Counted from the stretch's first letter, positions 47,485-58,491 are shown. The stretch is DNA of 64,000 nt from Corynebacterium meridianum (GCF_016342265.1 NZ_JAEIOS010000011.1:124001-188000), one strand, 5' to 3'. The notes: generated by a model from the sequence alone, not told the origin. Numbers and translations are program-made.

Positions 47485-49116
47485 TCACGCGAGTTCGACG
47501 ATCTCCATGTACTCGTCACTCCACAGGTCCTCGGTCCCGTCGGGCAACACAATCACGCGCTCCGGATCGAGGGCCTCCACTGCACCGGGATCGTGGGTGA
47601 CCAGCACCACCGCACCGGTGTAGGTTCCCAGAGCGTTGAGGACCTGTTCACGTGAAACGGGGTCGAGGTTGTTGGTGGGCTCGTCGAGAAGCAAGACATT
47701 GGCCCGCGAACTCACCAGCGCGGCGAGCGCCAACCGGGTTTTCTCACCACCGGAGAGGGTGCCCGCCGGTTGTTCGAGCTGATCGCCCGAGAACATGAAG
47801 GCGCCGAGCAGTCCCCGCAGATCCTGTGCCCCGGCATCGGGGCAGGCCCGCACGGTGTTCTCCCACACCGTGGCCTCCGGATCGATGGTGTCGTGTTCCT
47901 GCGCGAAGTACCCGATCTTCAGCCCGTGGCCGGAGACGATTCCGCCCTCACCGTCCGTCCGCTCGACACCCGCCAGAAGCTTGAGCAGCGTGGTCTTGCC
48001 CGCACCGTTGAATCCGAGGACGACCACCCGGGAACCCCTGTCGATGGCCAGGTCCACGCCTGCGAACACCTCGAGGGACCCGTACATCTTCGTCAGCCCG
48101 GTCGCATTCATCGGGGTCTTTCCGCACGGGGCGGGTTCCGGGAACGTGATGTGCGCAACCTTGTCCGATCTACGGATCTCGTCCGTGCTCTCGATCATCT
48201 TCTCCGCGCGGGCGAGCATCTGTTTCGCCGCGGCCGCCTTCGTGGCTTTCGCCCCGAGCTTCGCCGCCTGCTTCTTCAGCGCCGAAGCCTTCTTTTCCGC
48301 GTTGGCGCGCTCGCGGCGCCGGCGGGCCTCATCGGTGGCGCGGGCATCCAGGTACTTCTTCCAGCCCATGTTGTAGACGTCCGCTTCGCCACGCACCGCG
48401 TCGAGGAACCAGATCTTGTTGCAGACCGCTTCGAGCAGGTCGACGTCGTGGGAGATCATGATGAGACCACCCTCGTGCCGGTTGAGGAACTCACGCAACC
48501 AGGTGATCGAGTCTGCGTCGAGGTGGTTGGTCGGTTCGTCCAGGAGAAGTGTCGTCGCGGATTTCCCTGATCCCGCCGACGCGGCGAACAGGATCTGGGC
48601 GAGTTCGACGCGGCGACGCTGGCCGCCGGAGAGTGTCTTGAGCTGCTGGTCGAGGATCCGCGCCGGTAGCCCGAGTGCGTCACAGATTCGTGCCGCCTCA
48701 CTCGCCGCTTCATAGCCGCCCAGCGTGTGGTACTGCTCCTCCAGGCGCGAGTACTTCCGGATCGCGGTATCCCGCCGGTTGTCGTCCGCCGTGGTCTCCA
48801 TGATCTCCTGTTGGCGTTCCATCGCCGACTGGATCTTGTCCAGACCCCGGGCGGATAGCACCCGTTCCCGTGCGGTGACCTCGATGTTGCCCTCACGGGA
48901 GTCCTGCGGAAGATACCCAACCGTTCCGGAGCGGGTCACCGCGCCAGCGTAGGGTTCCGCTTCCCCGGCGAGAATCCTCATGGTCGTGGTTTTTCCCGCA
49001 CCGTTCCGACCGACCAGGCCAATGCGGTCCCCGGGCTGTACCCGGAGCTGCTGCCCGGGGGCGGTAAGCAGCGTCCGGGCACCGACACGCACTTCAAGAT
49101 CACTGGTTACAATCAC
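47485..49116 (-). CDS. ABC-F family ATPase (ribosome-associated)
   Basis: 543 residues with two ABC ATPase domains and no membrane part. Domain 1: GLVGRNGAGKTTTM, LSGGQRRRVEL, LLLDEPTNHLD. Domain 2: VLGFNGAGKTTLLKL, LSGGEKTRLAL, LLLDEPTNNLD. They are joined by a basic Ala/Lys-rich linker (RRRRERANAEKKASALKKQ) that would reach the ribosomal tRNA site. ABC-F proteins act in translation or antibiotic protection; the mycobacterial counterpart Rv1473 also sits beside acn. GTG start, 8 nt after a TACACT box (leaderless). Divergent from the cyclase-like gene. Confidence 0.9.
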   Translation of the reverse strand: MIVTSDLEVRVGARTLLTAPGQQLRVQPGDRIGLVGRNGAGKTTTMRILAGEAEPYAGAVTRSGTVGYLPQDSREGNIEVTARERVLSARGLDKIQSAMERQQEIMETTADDNRRDTAIRKYSRLEEQYHTLGGYEAASEAARICDALGLPARILDQQLKTLSGGQRRRVELAQILFAASAGSGKSATTLLLDEPTNHLDADSITWLREFLNRHEGGLIMISHDVDLLEAVCNKIWFLDAVRGEADVYNMGWKKYLDARATDEARRRRERANAEKKASALKKQAAKLGAKATKAAAAKQMLARAEKMIESTDEIRRSDKVAHITFPEPAPCGKTPMNATGLTKMYGSLEVFAGVDLAIDRGSRVVVLGFNGAGKTTLLKLLAGVERTDGEGGIVSGHGLKIGYFAQEHDTIDPEATVWENTVRACPDAGAQDLRGLLGAFMFSGDQLEQPAGTLSGGEKTRLALAALVSSRANVLLLDEPTNNLDPVSREQVLNALGTYTGAVVLVTHDPGAVEALDPERVIVLPDGTEDLWSDEYMEIVELA

Positions 49117-49191
49117 AGCCGGACAGTGTATCAGTGGCTCCCGGAACCCCGTTCTCCGGAGTCCACGGCAACCGGGGAGGAGGCGTCGACG

Positions 49192-50343
49192 GTGAACCCG
49201 ATGATGCCCGTTCCAGATCCCGGGTCAGCGGCTCCGGCGGGTTCCGGCCCGTTGCCCGGACCTATCGACCTGATCGTCGTCGGCCTCGGCCCCGCGGGCA
49301 TGGCACTCGCCCACCGCGCGCAGACCCGGGGCTGGCGCGTGCTCGGGGTGGATCCCGGGCGACGGTGGCCACACACCTACGGCATCTTCCGTGACGAAGC
49401 GCCCGGTTGGCTGGATCCGTTACCGGTACAGACGTCCAGCAGCTCCGCGGTGATCGGGACCCACGGCACACGCGGTCTCGGACGCGAGTACCTGATACTG
49501 GACAACGACGCTCTCCGGAGCAGTCTCGCCACCTTCCCGGTCGTCGTTGGCCCTGGCGAAAACATCCGGGCGAACTCGGTCACCGTCGGGACACGGCGGT
49601 ACCGTGCTCCGCTGGTCGTCGACGCGAGAGGCGTTCCCTGTACCGGTCCACGACCGGTGCAGCAGGCGTACGGCATCGTCGTTGCCGTTCCGCTCACCGA
49701 TGACGCCGCGGTGTGGATGGACCTCCGTCAGCACGGTGGATGCCGTCGGTACCCGACGTTCCTCTACCAGCTGCCGGTACGCGACGGAATGCTCTACGAG
49801 GAAACTATCCTGGTCGCTGATCGCCCGGTACCGTGGCAGGACCTGGAGCGTTCACTGAAACGCAGACTCGGCGTTCTCGCACCCGCACAACGGGACATTC
49901 TCCGGGAGGAACGGGTCCTGATACCGATGGGGAAACCGTCGACCGGGCACAACGGCGGAACCGTGGCATTCGGTGCACGCGCGGGGTTGATCAGCCCGAT
50001 CTCGGGATACTCGGTGGCGACGAGTCTGCAGCTCGTTGAACCGACCCTGGACGCCCTCGCCCCGGTCCTGGGCGGCGCCCGAGCACGGACTCTACCGTGG
50101 AACCGGCCTTCGATGAAGCTCGACAGAATGCTCAAGGACCTCGGACAGAAAGTCCTCCGGGGGCTTGACATCGACGAGTTCCCGCGCTTCATGGACGCGC
50201 TGTTCAGTCAGGATCCAGGGGTACAGCGGGCCTTTCTCGAGACGGGTACCCCCTTGGGGACGATTCGCGGCATGGTCGCGGTCTTCCGGGCGTCAGACCA
50301 GGCGATGCGACTGCGGATCCTGCAGGGCATCCTCCGCGGCTGA
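49192..50343 (+). CDS. Lycopene-cyclase-like FAD/NAD-binding protein (CrtY/CrtL type)
   Basis: 383 residues with the CrtY/CrtL plan. Dinucleotide-binding start IDLIVVGLGPAGMALAHRA, then VDPGRRWPHTYGIFRDEAPGW, a central FLYQLPVRDGMLYEETILVA and the cyclase C-terminal signature GARAGLISPISGYSVATSLQL. Family members cyclise the ends of lycopene with reduced FAD. No crtE, crtB or crtI gene is in the window, so the substrate source is elsewhere or the protein has another role. GTG 49192 is chosen after GGAGG (11 nt); ATG 49201 is possible. The N-terminal 20 residues are Pro/Gly-rich. About 75 nt from the divergent ABC-F gene. Confidence 0.8.
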   Translation: MNPMMPVPDPGSAAPAGSGPLPGPIDLIVVGLGPAGMALAHRAQTRGWRVLGVDPGRRWPHTYGIFRDEAPGWLDPLPVQTSSSSAVIGTHGTRGLGREYLILDNDALRSSLATFPVVVGPGENIRANSVTVGTRRYRAPLVVDARGVPCTGPRPVQQAYGIVVAVPLTDDAAVWMDLRQHGGCRRYPTFLYQLPVRDGMLYEETILVADRPVPWQDLERSLKRRLGVLAPAQRDILREERVLIPMGKPSTGHNGGTVAFGARAGLISPISGYSVATSLQLVEPTLDALAPVLGGARARTLPWNRPSMKLDRMLKDLGQKVLRGLDIDEFPRFMDALFSQDPGVQRAFLETGTPLGTIRGMVAVFRASDQAMRLRILQGILRG

Positions 50344-50568
50344 GTTCCGGAAACCGGGACGTGGCACACCACAGTCCCGCCGAGCCGCTGCCTACGGGAC
50401 AGTAGAGCACCCGGTTCGCGGCAGAAGGAGCAACGCGACGCGGCTGCGGGACTTTCCGTGGGCTCATCGGGCAGCCGCACCTCCACCGGATGCGGGTATT
50501 CCGGCGGCGACGCGGGGCTCCGGGGTCCGTGTCGCCCGACACGGTGGACCGGTGCAACCCGGGATTCT

Positions 50569-53361
50569 CTAGTGCACCAGCCGGTCCCACCACCGGATGT
50601 CGCCGAGATCCCGGAGGCCCGGGAATATGCCCAGCAGGCCTACCGCCCGTGCGATCGAGGCGAGGACCGAACCGATCGAAGCGATGATCGCGAGGACCGG
50701 GTACGCCGCCGCCAGCTGCTCCGCTTCCTGCTCCGGTGAGGGACCGGGCGCCTCCGGCGGAAGTACCCGGAAGGAGATCTCCGAGACGACGGCCGGGGAC
50801 TCGGTCGCAGTCCCTGTGACAGCCGGGACGGAGGCGGCGACCGTGACGGTGCGGGGTTGCCCGCCTTCGGCCACAGGCGACACCGTGTACGCGACGACGG
50901 CGAGGCCCTCCGAGCTGGTGATCGCCTTCCCCACGGCCGCCCCTTCGGCGGTGAAGGTGACCTCCGTGCCCCGAACGACGCCGTCGGGTCCGGTCAGACG
51001 TGCGGTGAGGGGAAGCTCACGGGGCTGCCCGTCCGAAATGATGTCGGGGATCTCGCCCAGCGAAAGCGTCCGTTCCTCGATGACCCGATCGGCGGGAAGT
51101 ACCGTTACCGAGCCCCGGGCGTCAGCCCCCACCGTGAGGGCCGGGTCAGCATCCTGCGGCAACACGAGTCGGGCGCGGAGCCTGTGTACGGACTCCTGCC
51201 CACCGGCTGCGACCGGGCCCAGGGTGAAGGGCACCGTGGCGGTGCCCCCAGCGGTGACCGGGGCAACTGCGACCCTGGTGCCGTCCACGTAGAGGACGAC
51301 CTGTGCACCGGGAGGCAGTTGAGTGTCGCTGGGACGCATCGCGACCGTGACGTCAGCCGTGACATCGATGTCCCCGGCATCGGACTGGACCGGGTTGATC
51401 GGCGCCAGAAACACCTCCGCGACGGCCGGCGTCGGCGGCTCACCGAACTCGACGCGCGGCAGTGTCTGGGTGATCGTGGTGTAGGGATCGCCGGTGTGGT
51501 TGGGCCTGCCGATCCGCCACGAGACGGTCGGTGCATAGAAGCCCCGGTCCAGGTCCTCGGTGGTCACCGTGTGATAGGCGAAGGGGCAGTCGGCGGTGGT
51601 GTCGCCGGCGAAGTTGTTCCACCGGCAGTTCTTGCCCGAGGTCGTCGCCGGATCGAAGGACTCGAGTTCACCACTGGGCAGGATGCCGACGGGAGTGGAC
51701 GTGGGATTCACGACGTGGAAGTTGTACCTGATTTCGTCACCGACGCTGAAGGACTCTCCGGCGTTGGTCACGGTCGGGGTGATCGTCACATCACCGGGGC
51801 CGGGGACGTGACCGTTCACCACCTCGATGCGGAAGGAGTCCCGCTTGCTCAGTGAGCCCGGGGCGTCGACGTGCAGATGCCCTTCGACCTGACCGCTGAC
51901 GGCATTCAACGGTGCCGTGACAGCGAAGGAGACCTCGGTTTCCCCGCCCGCCGGGACACTCACGGATCCGGCATCGGCGGTCCACCCCTCGGGCAGCGTG
52001 ACACGGAGGGGTAGATCGACGATTTCATCTCCGAGCGGATTGGCGACGGTAGCGGTGACCGTGACGGTCTGACCGGGCCCGATCGTCACCGGCTCAACCC
52101 GGGCATCCAGGCAGGATGCGCCGAGCCAGGGCAGGTTGAAGCGGGAGAAGTGGATGTTGTTTGAATTGCCCTGGTTGTGTTCCTCGAACAGGAGCCCGAT
52201 CGAACCATCCGGCAGCGTCGCCATCGAGGTGTACTGGAGATTGTCGGCACGGAACTGGCGGGACACCGGCCAGGACTCCCCCTCGTCGCAACTCAGCCGG
52301 ATCGTGCCGTTCGAACGTCCGGATGTCGATGCCGTGTTGCTGAACAGGAGGACCTTCGCTTCAGCGGAACCCTCGGGGGCGTTCGGGAAGAGACGGATCA
52401 GCGAGGCGTTGTTCCGTGGGTCGGGCAACCGGGGATCCGGTACCGGCTCCGTCCACGTCTCGCCTCCGTCGTAGCTGTAGCTGATCTTGCGCATGAGAAC
52501 GGACCTGTCCGACGACCGCGAGTTGTTCATCAGCCGCCCGTCCGAGAGCTCGACGATCTTGTTCTCGTCCATTCCGGTCCCGAATGCCCGACTCGGGAAC
52601 CAGCTCTCTCCGTGGTCGTCGGACAACCAGGTCACCGCCCGGAACTCACCGCTTTCGGTGACCACCATCGCCGGCTGGACGAGGCGCCCCGCGTGTTCCC
52701 CGTACTGGAGCTGTATCCCGTTTCCTGAAGTGGCGAAACGGCCCCGCCACGGGGCGTCACCGGTGATCTGGTCGGTGATCACGGTTCCGGTTTCCCAGGT
52801 TTCTCCGTTGTCCGCACTCTTCGCGTAGGCGGCGTGCAGTACGTTCCGGGCATCCGGGTCCGTACCGATCTCCGAATTCCGGATGCCGACGTCGTAGCTC
52901 TTGACGTGGAAGTTGAAGATGTCTCCCGTGTACCAGTCCACCAGCACGGAAGGATCCGAGTAGCCGTGGACCGGATCATCCCTCCTGCCTGCCGCGAGTT
53001 CCTCCTGCGAGGTCCACGTAACTCCGTTGTCGGTTGACCGCCGTAGGACGATCGAGTTGGGCTGGGGGGCGTCTCCGCAGGTCCCCGGCCGTCCATCCCA
53101 TGACGCGAGTACGGTGCCGTCACCCGCGACCCCGAGGGAAGGTATCCGGTAGCAGTCGAAGCCGTTCTCACCGCCGGTGGCGAGGACCTCGTCGGTGAAG
53201 AACGGATCTGCACCGAGATCGTGGTCGACGTCGAAACCCATGGTCCCACCCGGTGGTGTCGCCTGGGCTGCACCGCCCGACGGCGACACCAGCGTCCCGA
53301 TTGCGAGAGCCAACGTGGCGATCACCCCCGTTGTGGTACGTCTCATTGTTGTCCCGTTCAT
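50569..53361 (-). CDS. nanH: Secreted multidomain sialidase (GH33)
   Basis: Exo-alpha-sialidase of 930 residues. Signal peptide (TTTGVIATLALAIGTLVSPSGG); catalytic six-bladed propeller with YRIPSL (Arg72) and Asp boxes STDNGVTW (109-116), SADNGETW, SDDHGESW, SYDGGETW and SCDEGESW, and LLFEEHN. After it come a NEW3-like beta domain (VTVTATVANPLGDEIVDLPL), further Ig-like repeats, and a hydrophobic C-terminal segment (VLAIIASIGSVLASIARAV, then GLLGIFPGL). No LPXTG motif. Releases terminal sialic acid from host glycans. ATG has GGAGG 7 nt upstream. The catabolic nan genes are not in the window. Confidence 0.93.
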   Translation of the reverse strand: MNGTTMRRTTTGVIATLALAIGTLVSPSGGAAQATPPGGTMGFDVDHDLGADPFFTDEVLATGGENGFDCYRIPSLGVAGDGTVLASWDGRPGTCGDAPQPNSIVLRRSTDNGVTWTSQEELAAGRRDDPVHGYSDPSVLVDWYTGDIFNFHVKSYDVGIRNSEIGTDPDARNVLHAAYAKSADNGETWETGTVITDQITGDAPWRGRFATSGNGIQLQYGEHAGRLVQPAMVVTESGEFRAVTWLSDDHGESWFPSRAFGTGMDENKIVELSDGRLMNNSRSSDRSVLMRKISYSYDGGETWTEPVPDPRLPDPRNNASLIRLFPNAPEGSAEAKVLLFSNTASTSGRSNGTIRLSCDEGESWPVSRQFRADNLQYTSMATLPDGSIGLLFEEHNQGNSNNIHFSRFNLPWLGASCLDARVEPVTIGPGQTVTVTATVANPLGDEIVDLPLRVTLPEGWTADAGSVSVPAGGETEVSFAVTAPLNAVSGQVEGHLHVDAPGSLSKRDSFRIEVVNGHVPGPGDVTITPTVTNAGESFSVGDEIRYNFHVVNPTSTPVGILPSGELESFDPATTSGKNCRWNNFAGDTTADCPFAYHTVTTEDLDRGFYAPTVSWRIGRPNHTGDPYTTITQTLPRVEFGEPPTPAVAEVFLAPINPVQSDAGDIDVTADVTVAMRPSDTQLPPGAQVVLYVDGTRVAVAPVTAGGTATVPFTLGPVAAGGQESVHRLRARLVLPQDADPALTVGADARGSVTVLPADRVIEERTLSLGEIPDIISDGQPRELPLTARLTGPDGVVRGTEVTFTAEGAAVGKAITSSEGLAVVAYTVSPVAEGGQPRTVTVAASVPAVTGTATESPAVVSEISFRVLPPEAPGPSPEQEAEQLAAAYPVLAIIASIGSVLASIARAVGLLGIFPGLRDLGDIRWWDRLVH

Positions 53362-53919
53362 TTTCTTTCCTCCCGGTAAATCTCAGCTCGTCGGGTGTTC
53401 TGCTCTGGTCGGATGTTCCGCGGCGGAGGGAGCTTACCGCTCCGGGTACCGGTTGGGACGCCATGACCATGGACAACGTGGAAACGTTAGTCCCCACCAA
53501 GCCTATGTGAGTTTCCCGAAATTAGCTGGGAATTGTCGATACCCGAGGATGATGACCGGCACGGGGGCACCCGTTACAGACTCTCCGCACCCGATGCTCC
53601 TGTGTTTCGGTGTCAATCAGTGAGTGCCGCTGCCCCGATCACAGCCGGGGACCGGGAGGTTGAGGTCGGCGGGACGTAAACGTCGAAACAGATCGCCGGG
53701 TGGATTCGGAGACCCCGTGGGAAAGACACCTGGGGAGGTCCGCTTAGATCGGATTTCTCCTGCTCGCAGGTCACGTACTGCGCCAATCAGCGAGCGGACG
53801 GGCCAAGTAGTCCGCGAATGAGGAAAAGCGGTGATTAACGTCAACCGGCTCCCGGATGAGCGCACTCCCCTTTCACCGGTCACCCCGGTGGTCGATCGCG
53901 CTCGGGCGGCGAACTGGTC

Positions 53920-54012
53920 TCCGGATTGATCCCGGCGGCAATGCGGTGACGAGTGGCCGCGTCACATCGGTCGCAGACCGGTGGGTGCCGGTTTCAAATC
54001 CTGTCCGGACAC
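53920..54012 (+). other. Degenerate tRNA-like element
   Basis: The 3' end reads GGTTTCAAATCC..GTCCGGACAC, close to the 3' end of tRNA-Leu at 22826-22911 (GGTTCAAGTCC..TCCGGACAC). A 7-bp acceptor-like pairing exists between TCCGGAT (53920-53926) and GTCCGGA (54003-54009). The T-stem does not pair and no clean D-arm is seen, so it is not a working tRNA. It may be a decayed tRNA or an integration-site remnant. Assignment is tentative. Confidence 0.35.
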
Positions 54013-54017
54013 GGATA

Positions 54018-54042
54018 ACCCGCCCCGGCATGCGGGGCGGGT
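54018..54042. terminator. GC-rich hairpin after the tRNA-like element
   Basis: ACCCGCCCCG..CGGGGCGGGT stem of 10 bp with a 5-nt loop, directly after the tRNA-like 3' end, where a tRNA terminator would be. Confidence 0.55.
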
Positions 54043-54074
54043 GGCAGAGGTACCTCGCGGGAAGGTCCGCCAGG

Positions 54075-54109
54075 ACAGGGACCTACCCGTTCGGAGGCCC
54101 CGTCCCTGT
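54075..54109 (-). terminator. Terminator of the two-gene secreted-protein operon
   Basis: ACAGGGAC / GTCCCTGT stem of 8 bp, with further pairing possible inside the loop, 12 nt downstream of the stop at 54121. Confidence 0.5.
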
Positions 54110-54120
54110 TTCTCGTTGAC

Positions 54121-54717
54121 TCAGAGGCCGAAGATCCCACGGAGCAGGTTCAGCAGCCAACCGAGGAATCCTCCGATGCTGCCGATGCCCGGGTTCTCCG
54201 GAGCGGTGTACTCCAGCTCCGAGTGGGCGTCGCCTTTGATGATCAGGCCTTCGCTCTCGTAGCTCATCGGCAGATCAGCGACGATGAGACCTCCTTCTGG
54301 CAGCGGATGAAACACCACCGAGGCCGAATCATCCGCCCCGACCACCGCGGTGTAGGTCTCGCCGTCGATGGTGAAGGTCACCGTCTCCCCCTCCGCCCGG
54401 AAGGGGGCCTTCGGTCCGTACTCCACCACCGCTGTAACACGCATCCTCGAGTTGAATGGCCCCTCTGGGGTCACAGACAGTTCGAGTGAACGCGGAACGT
54501 AGATGGGATCAACGGGGTGCGGCATATCGCAGAGGGCAGCCGCACCGGGGACGCACTCGCCTGTCGCCGTGGGCGGCGCCGGAGTAGCGGCGGACACTCC
54601 GGTACCCGCGCCGATGACGACGAGGACGGCCGCCGCCACGGCGAGCCCGGCACCGGAGCGAGCCCGCAACCGCGTTCCACGGCTGTCCGGTGCTGATCGA
54701 ATCCTCCGGGCGATCAC
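54121..54717 (-). CDS. Small secreted Ig-like protein with GIFG tail (a)
   Basis: 198 residues. Signal or anchor segment (AGLAVAAAVLVVIGAGTGVSA), a Cys pair (CVPGAAALC), one immunoglobulin-like beta domain (SLELSVTPEGPFNSRMRVTAVVEY, GETVTFTIDGETYTAVVG), then a Gly/Pro linker and a hydrophobic amphipathic tail (IGGFLGWLLNLLRGIFGL). GTG start overlaps the stop of the upstream gene by 4 nt, so it is coupled. The fold resembles Big_5/invasin-like bacterial Ig repeats. I do not recognise the family; a surface role near the sialidase is inferred. Confidence 0.75.
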   Translation of the reverse strand: MIARRIRSAPDSRGTRLRARSGAGLAVAAAVLVVIGAGTGVSAATPAPPTATGECVPGAAALCDMPHPVDPIYVPRSLELSVTPEGPFNSRMRVTAVVEYGPKAPFRAEGETVTFTIDGETYTAVVGADDSASVVFHPLPEGGLIVADLPMSYESEGLIIKGDAHSELEYTAPENPGIGSIGGFLGWLLNLLRGIFGL

Positions 54718-55322
54718 GGTTTCGCCCCGAAGATGCCGGTGAAGAAGTCGAGGATCGACTCGAAGAAGTTGGTGATCATGTCGGTGATGGAGTTCACGGA
54801 AGATCCCGAGGGCCCGGATTGGTCCGGGTTACCGGTCAGCTCCACGACCAACTTGGCTTCGGCGGCCGAGTAGATCGCGTGGTCTTCGTAGTGGGAGTCG
54901 ACGGTCGTGGTGACCTGGACCCCGGATTCCAGAGCCTGACCGTCCTCGAAGGTCACCACGTGGTAGATGGTCGCTGTTCCCTTCGCGTCCGTCACAACGT
55001 CGACCGTGTACTCGGAGGCTGGACCGTTGACGGAGAAGGTCACGACCTGTCCGACGATACCGTGGCCCGTCCCGGGGTCCGCGGACGTCAGACGCGCCTT
55101 GATACGGTACCTGCGCGCGTTGTTCTCGACGTCGCTGACCGGGGTGGACTCAAGGGTGAGCTCCCGGGCGACGGTCCGTTTTGCGGTGTCGGCCGGGGCC
55201 ACAGTAGAAGTCGTCGTTTCGGCCGGAGCCGCGGCGGCGAACGGGATTCCCGTGGAGAGGAGCGTCGCGGACGCCAGAGCGGTGACAGCTGCGGTGCAGG
55301 TTCGTCTGATCCTGTGTCTCAT
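54714..55322 (-). CDS. Small secreted Ig-like protein with GIFG tail (b)
   Basis: 202 residues. Signal peptide (RRTCTAAVTALASATLLSTG, cleavage near AAAAPAE), Thr-rich stalk, one Ig-like domain (ITLESTPVSD-type strand, GIVGQVVTFSVNGPASEY, DAKGTATIYHVVTFEDG), then a Ser/Gly linker and a hydrophobic tail (ITNFFESILDFFTGIFGA). First gene of a coupled pair with the gene at 54121. ATG 55322 has AGGA 6 nt upstream. It is a paralogue in layout, though not closely in sequence, of its neighbour. Function unknown. Confidence 0.75.
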   Translation of the reverse strand: MRHRIRRTCTAAVTALASATLLSTGIPFAAAAPAETTTSTVAPADTAKRTVARELTLESTPVSDVENNARRYRIKARLTSADPGTGHGIVGQVVTFSVNGPASEYTVDVVTDAKGTATIYHVVTFEDGQALESGVQVTTTVDSHYEDHAIYSAAEAKLVVELTGNPDQSGPSGSSVNSITDMITNFFESILDFFTGIFGAKP

Positions 55323-55525
55323 GTGATTCCTGACTGTGGGAGATTGTGGAACCAACACTAACCGTCAGACGACAAACACGAAAGCAGATCTGCCACCGGG
55401 GTTGGGACCACGGCGCGTTTCCACCGCCACGAATCAATTGCCCGTCACACCGCTGCCCGGTTTAAACCTGTACACCACCCGGTTGGGAACGGTGTTACCT
55501 CCGTTAAGGGGCGAACATCATCCTC

Positions 55526-55954
55526 TCAGACCGAGAAGCCGAGCGCCCGGAGTTGCTCGCGGCCGTCCTCCGTGATCATGTGCGGTCCCCACGGCGGACG
55601 CCAGACCCACTCGAGGTCGAGTTTGCTGGCGGTGCCGGAGCCGACGACGGCCGTCTCCGCCTGTTCCTCCAGGATGTCCGTCAACGGGCACGCCGGGGAG
55701 GTCAGCGTCATCTGAACGACCGCCTCGTCACCGTTCTCGATCCAGATGTCGTAGACCAGACCGAGATCGACGACGTTGATGCCGAGCTCGGGGTCGATCA
55801 CGTCACGCATGTATTCCTCGACGTCACTCGCTTTCGCGAGATCCGTCTCGGACTGTTCCGGGCGGACGCGCTCTATCTTCTCGTCGGAACGGTCCGGGGG
55901 AAGACCCGCGCCATCGGACGGGGCCGTGCCGGGATTCCGGGTCTCGTCGGTCAT
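55526..55954 (-). CDS. sufT: SufT-like Fe-S maturation factor (DUF59/MIP18)
   Basis: 142 residues: disordered acidic N-terminus, then the DUF59 domain (VIDPELGINVVDLGLVYDIWI, TLTSPACPLTDILEEQAETAV) with the conserved DPE and the Cys in TSPACP. SufT-type proteins help deliver clusters to targets such as aconitase and lipoate synthase. Last gene of the suf operon, overlapping sufU by 4 nt. Confidence 0.92.
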   Translation of the reverse strand: MTDETRNPGTAPSDGAGLPPDRSDEKIERVRPEQSETDLAKASDVEEYMRDVIDPELGINVVDLGLVYDIWIENGDEAVVQMTLTSPACPLTDILEEQAETAVVGSGTASKLDLEWVWRPPWGPHMITEDGREQLRALGFSV

Positions 55955-56399
55955 TTCTTCTCCTTCAGTGCTTCAGCGGTCGCGGCCTGGAATGCCTTCC
56001 ACCCGAGCAGGGCGCATTTGACTCGGGCCGGATACTTCGAGACTCCGGCGAAGGCGACGCCGTCACCGATCAGGTCACCGTCCCCCTCCTCGGTACCGCG
56101 GGAGGTGATCATGGTCTCGAAGGCGGTGACACTCTTCATCGCGTCCTCGACCTTCGCGCCGACGGTCTCCTCGGCCATCACGGAGGTGGACGCCTGGCTG
56201 ATGGAACAACCGACGGCATCGTAGGACACGTCCTCGACCGTAGATCCGTCCTCCGAGAGATGGACCCGGAGTGTGAGTTCGTCGCCGCAGGACGTGTTGA
56301 CGTGGTGCACCTCGGAATCGAACGGATCCCGGAGTCCCTTGTGCTGCGGATGTCTGTAGTGGTCCAGGATGACCTCCTGGTACATCTGTTCAAGTCTCA

Positions 56400-56400
<1 letters not shown>
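55951..56400 (-). CDS. sufU: SufU sulfur-transfer protein
   Basis: 149 residues of the zinc-binding SufU type, receiving sulfur from SufS. Zinc ligands and transfer Cys: TSCGDE, VGCSISQAS and VKCALLGW. The region between (GDGVAFAGVSKYPAR) is the SufU-specific insert absent from IscU. Its ATG overlaps the sufS stop by 1 nt and its stop overlaps sufT. Confidence 0.94.
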
Positions 56401-58432
<2,032 letters not shown>

Positions 58433-58476
58433 TATCGGTTCTTTCTTGGGCTGTGAGTGTGTTGCGGTGGAGGAGA

Positions 58477-58491
58477 ACGTGTGTCACACGT
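58477..58491. promoter_or_regulatory. 15-nt palindrome in the sufD-sufC gap
   Basis: ACGTGTG-T-CACACGT, perfect arms of 7 around one base, within the only sizeable gap (58433-58504) of the suf operon. It could be an operator for an internal promoter or a processing or attenuation hairpin. Confidence 0.45.

Larger units (their letters stand above)
53362..54120. other. Gene-poor region upstream of the sialidase (759 nt)
   Basis: No credible gene on either strand. It should contain the sialidase promoter (53362-53520, slightly AT-richer), a tRNA-like remnant (about 53920-54012) and two hairpins at its end. Composition is less biased than the coding neighbours. Confidence 0.55.

Noticed and set aside
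53617..53883. Short open frames in the gap upstream of the sialidase
   Set aside because: No coding-like composition, start signal or family motif on either strand.
53983..54012. Possible selenocysteine tRNA, because TTTCAAA resembles the selC anticodon loop
   Set aside because: The stem beside it does not pair, no T-arm follows at the right distance, and no sel genes are in the window.
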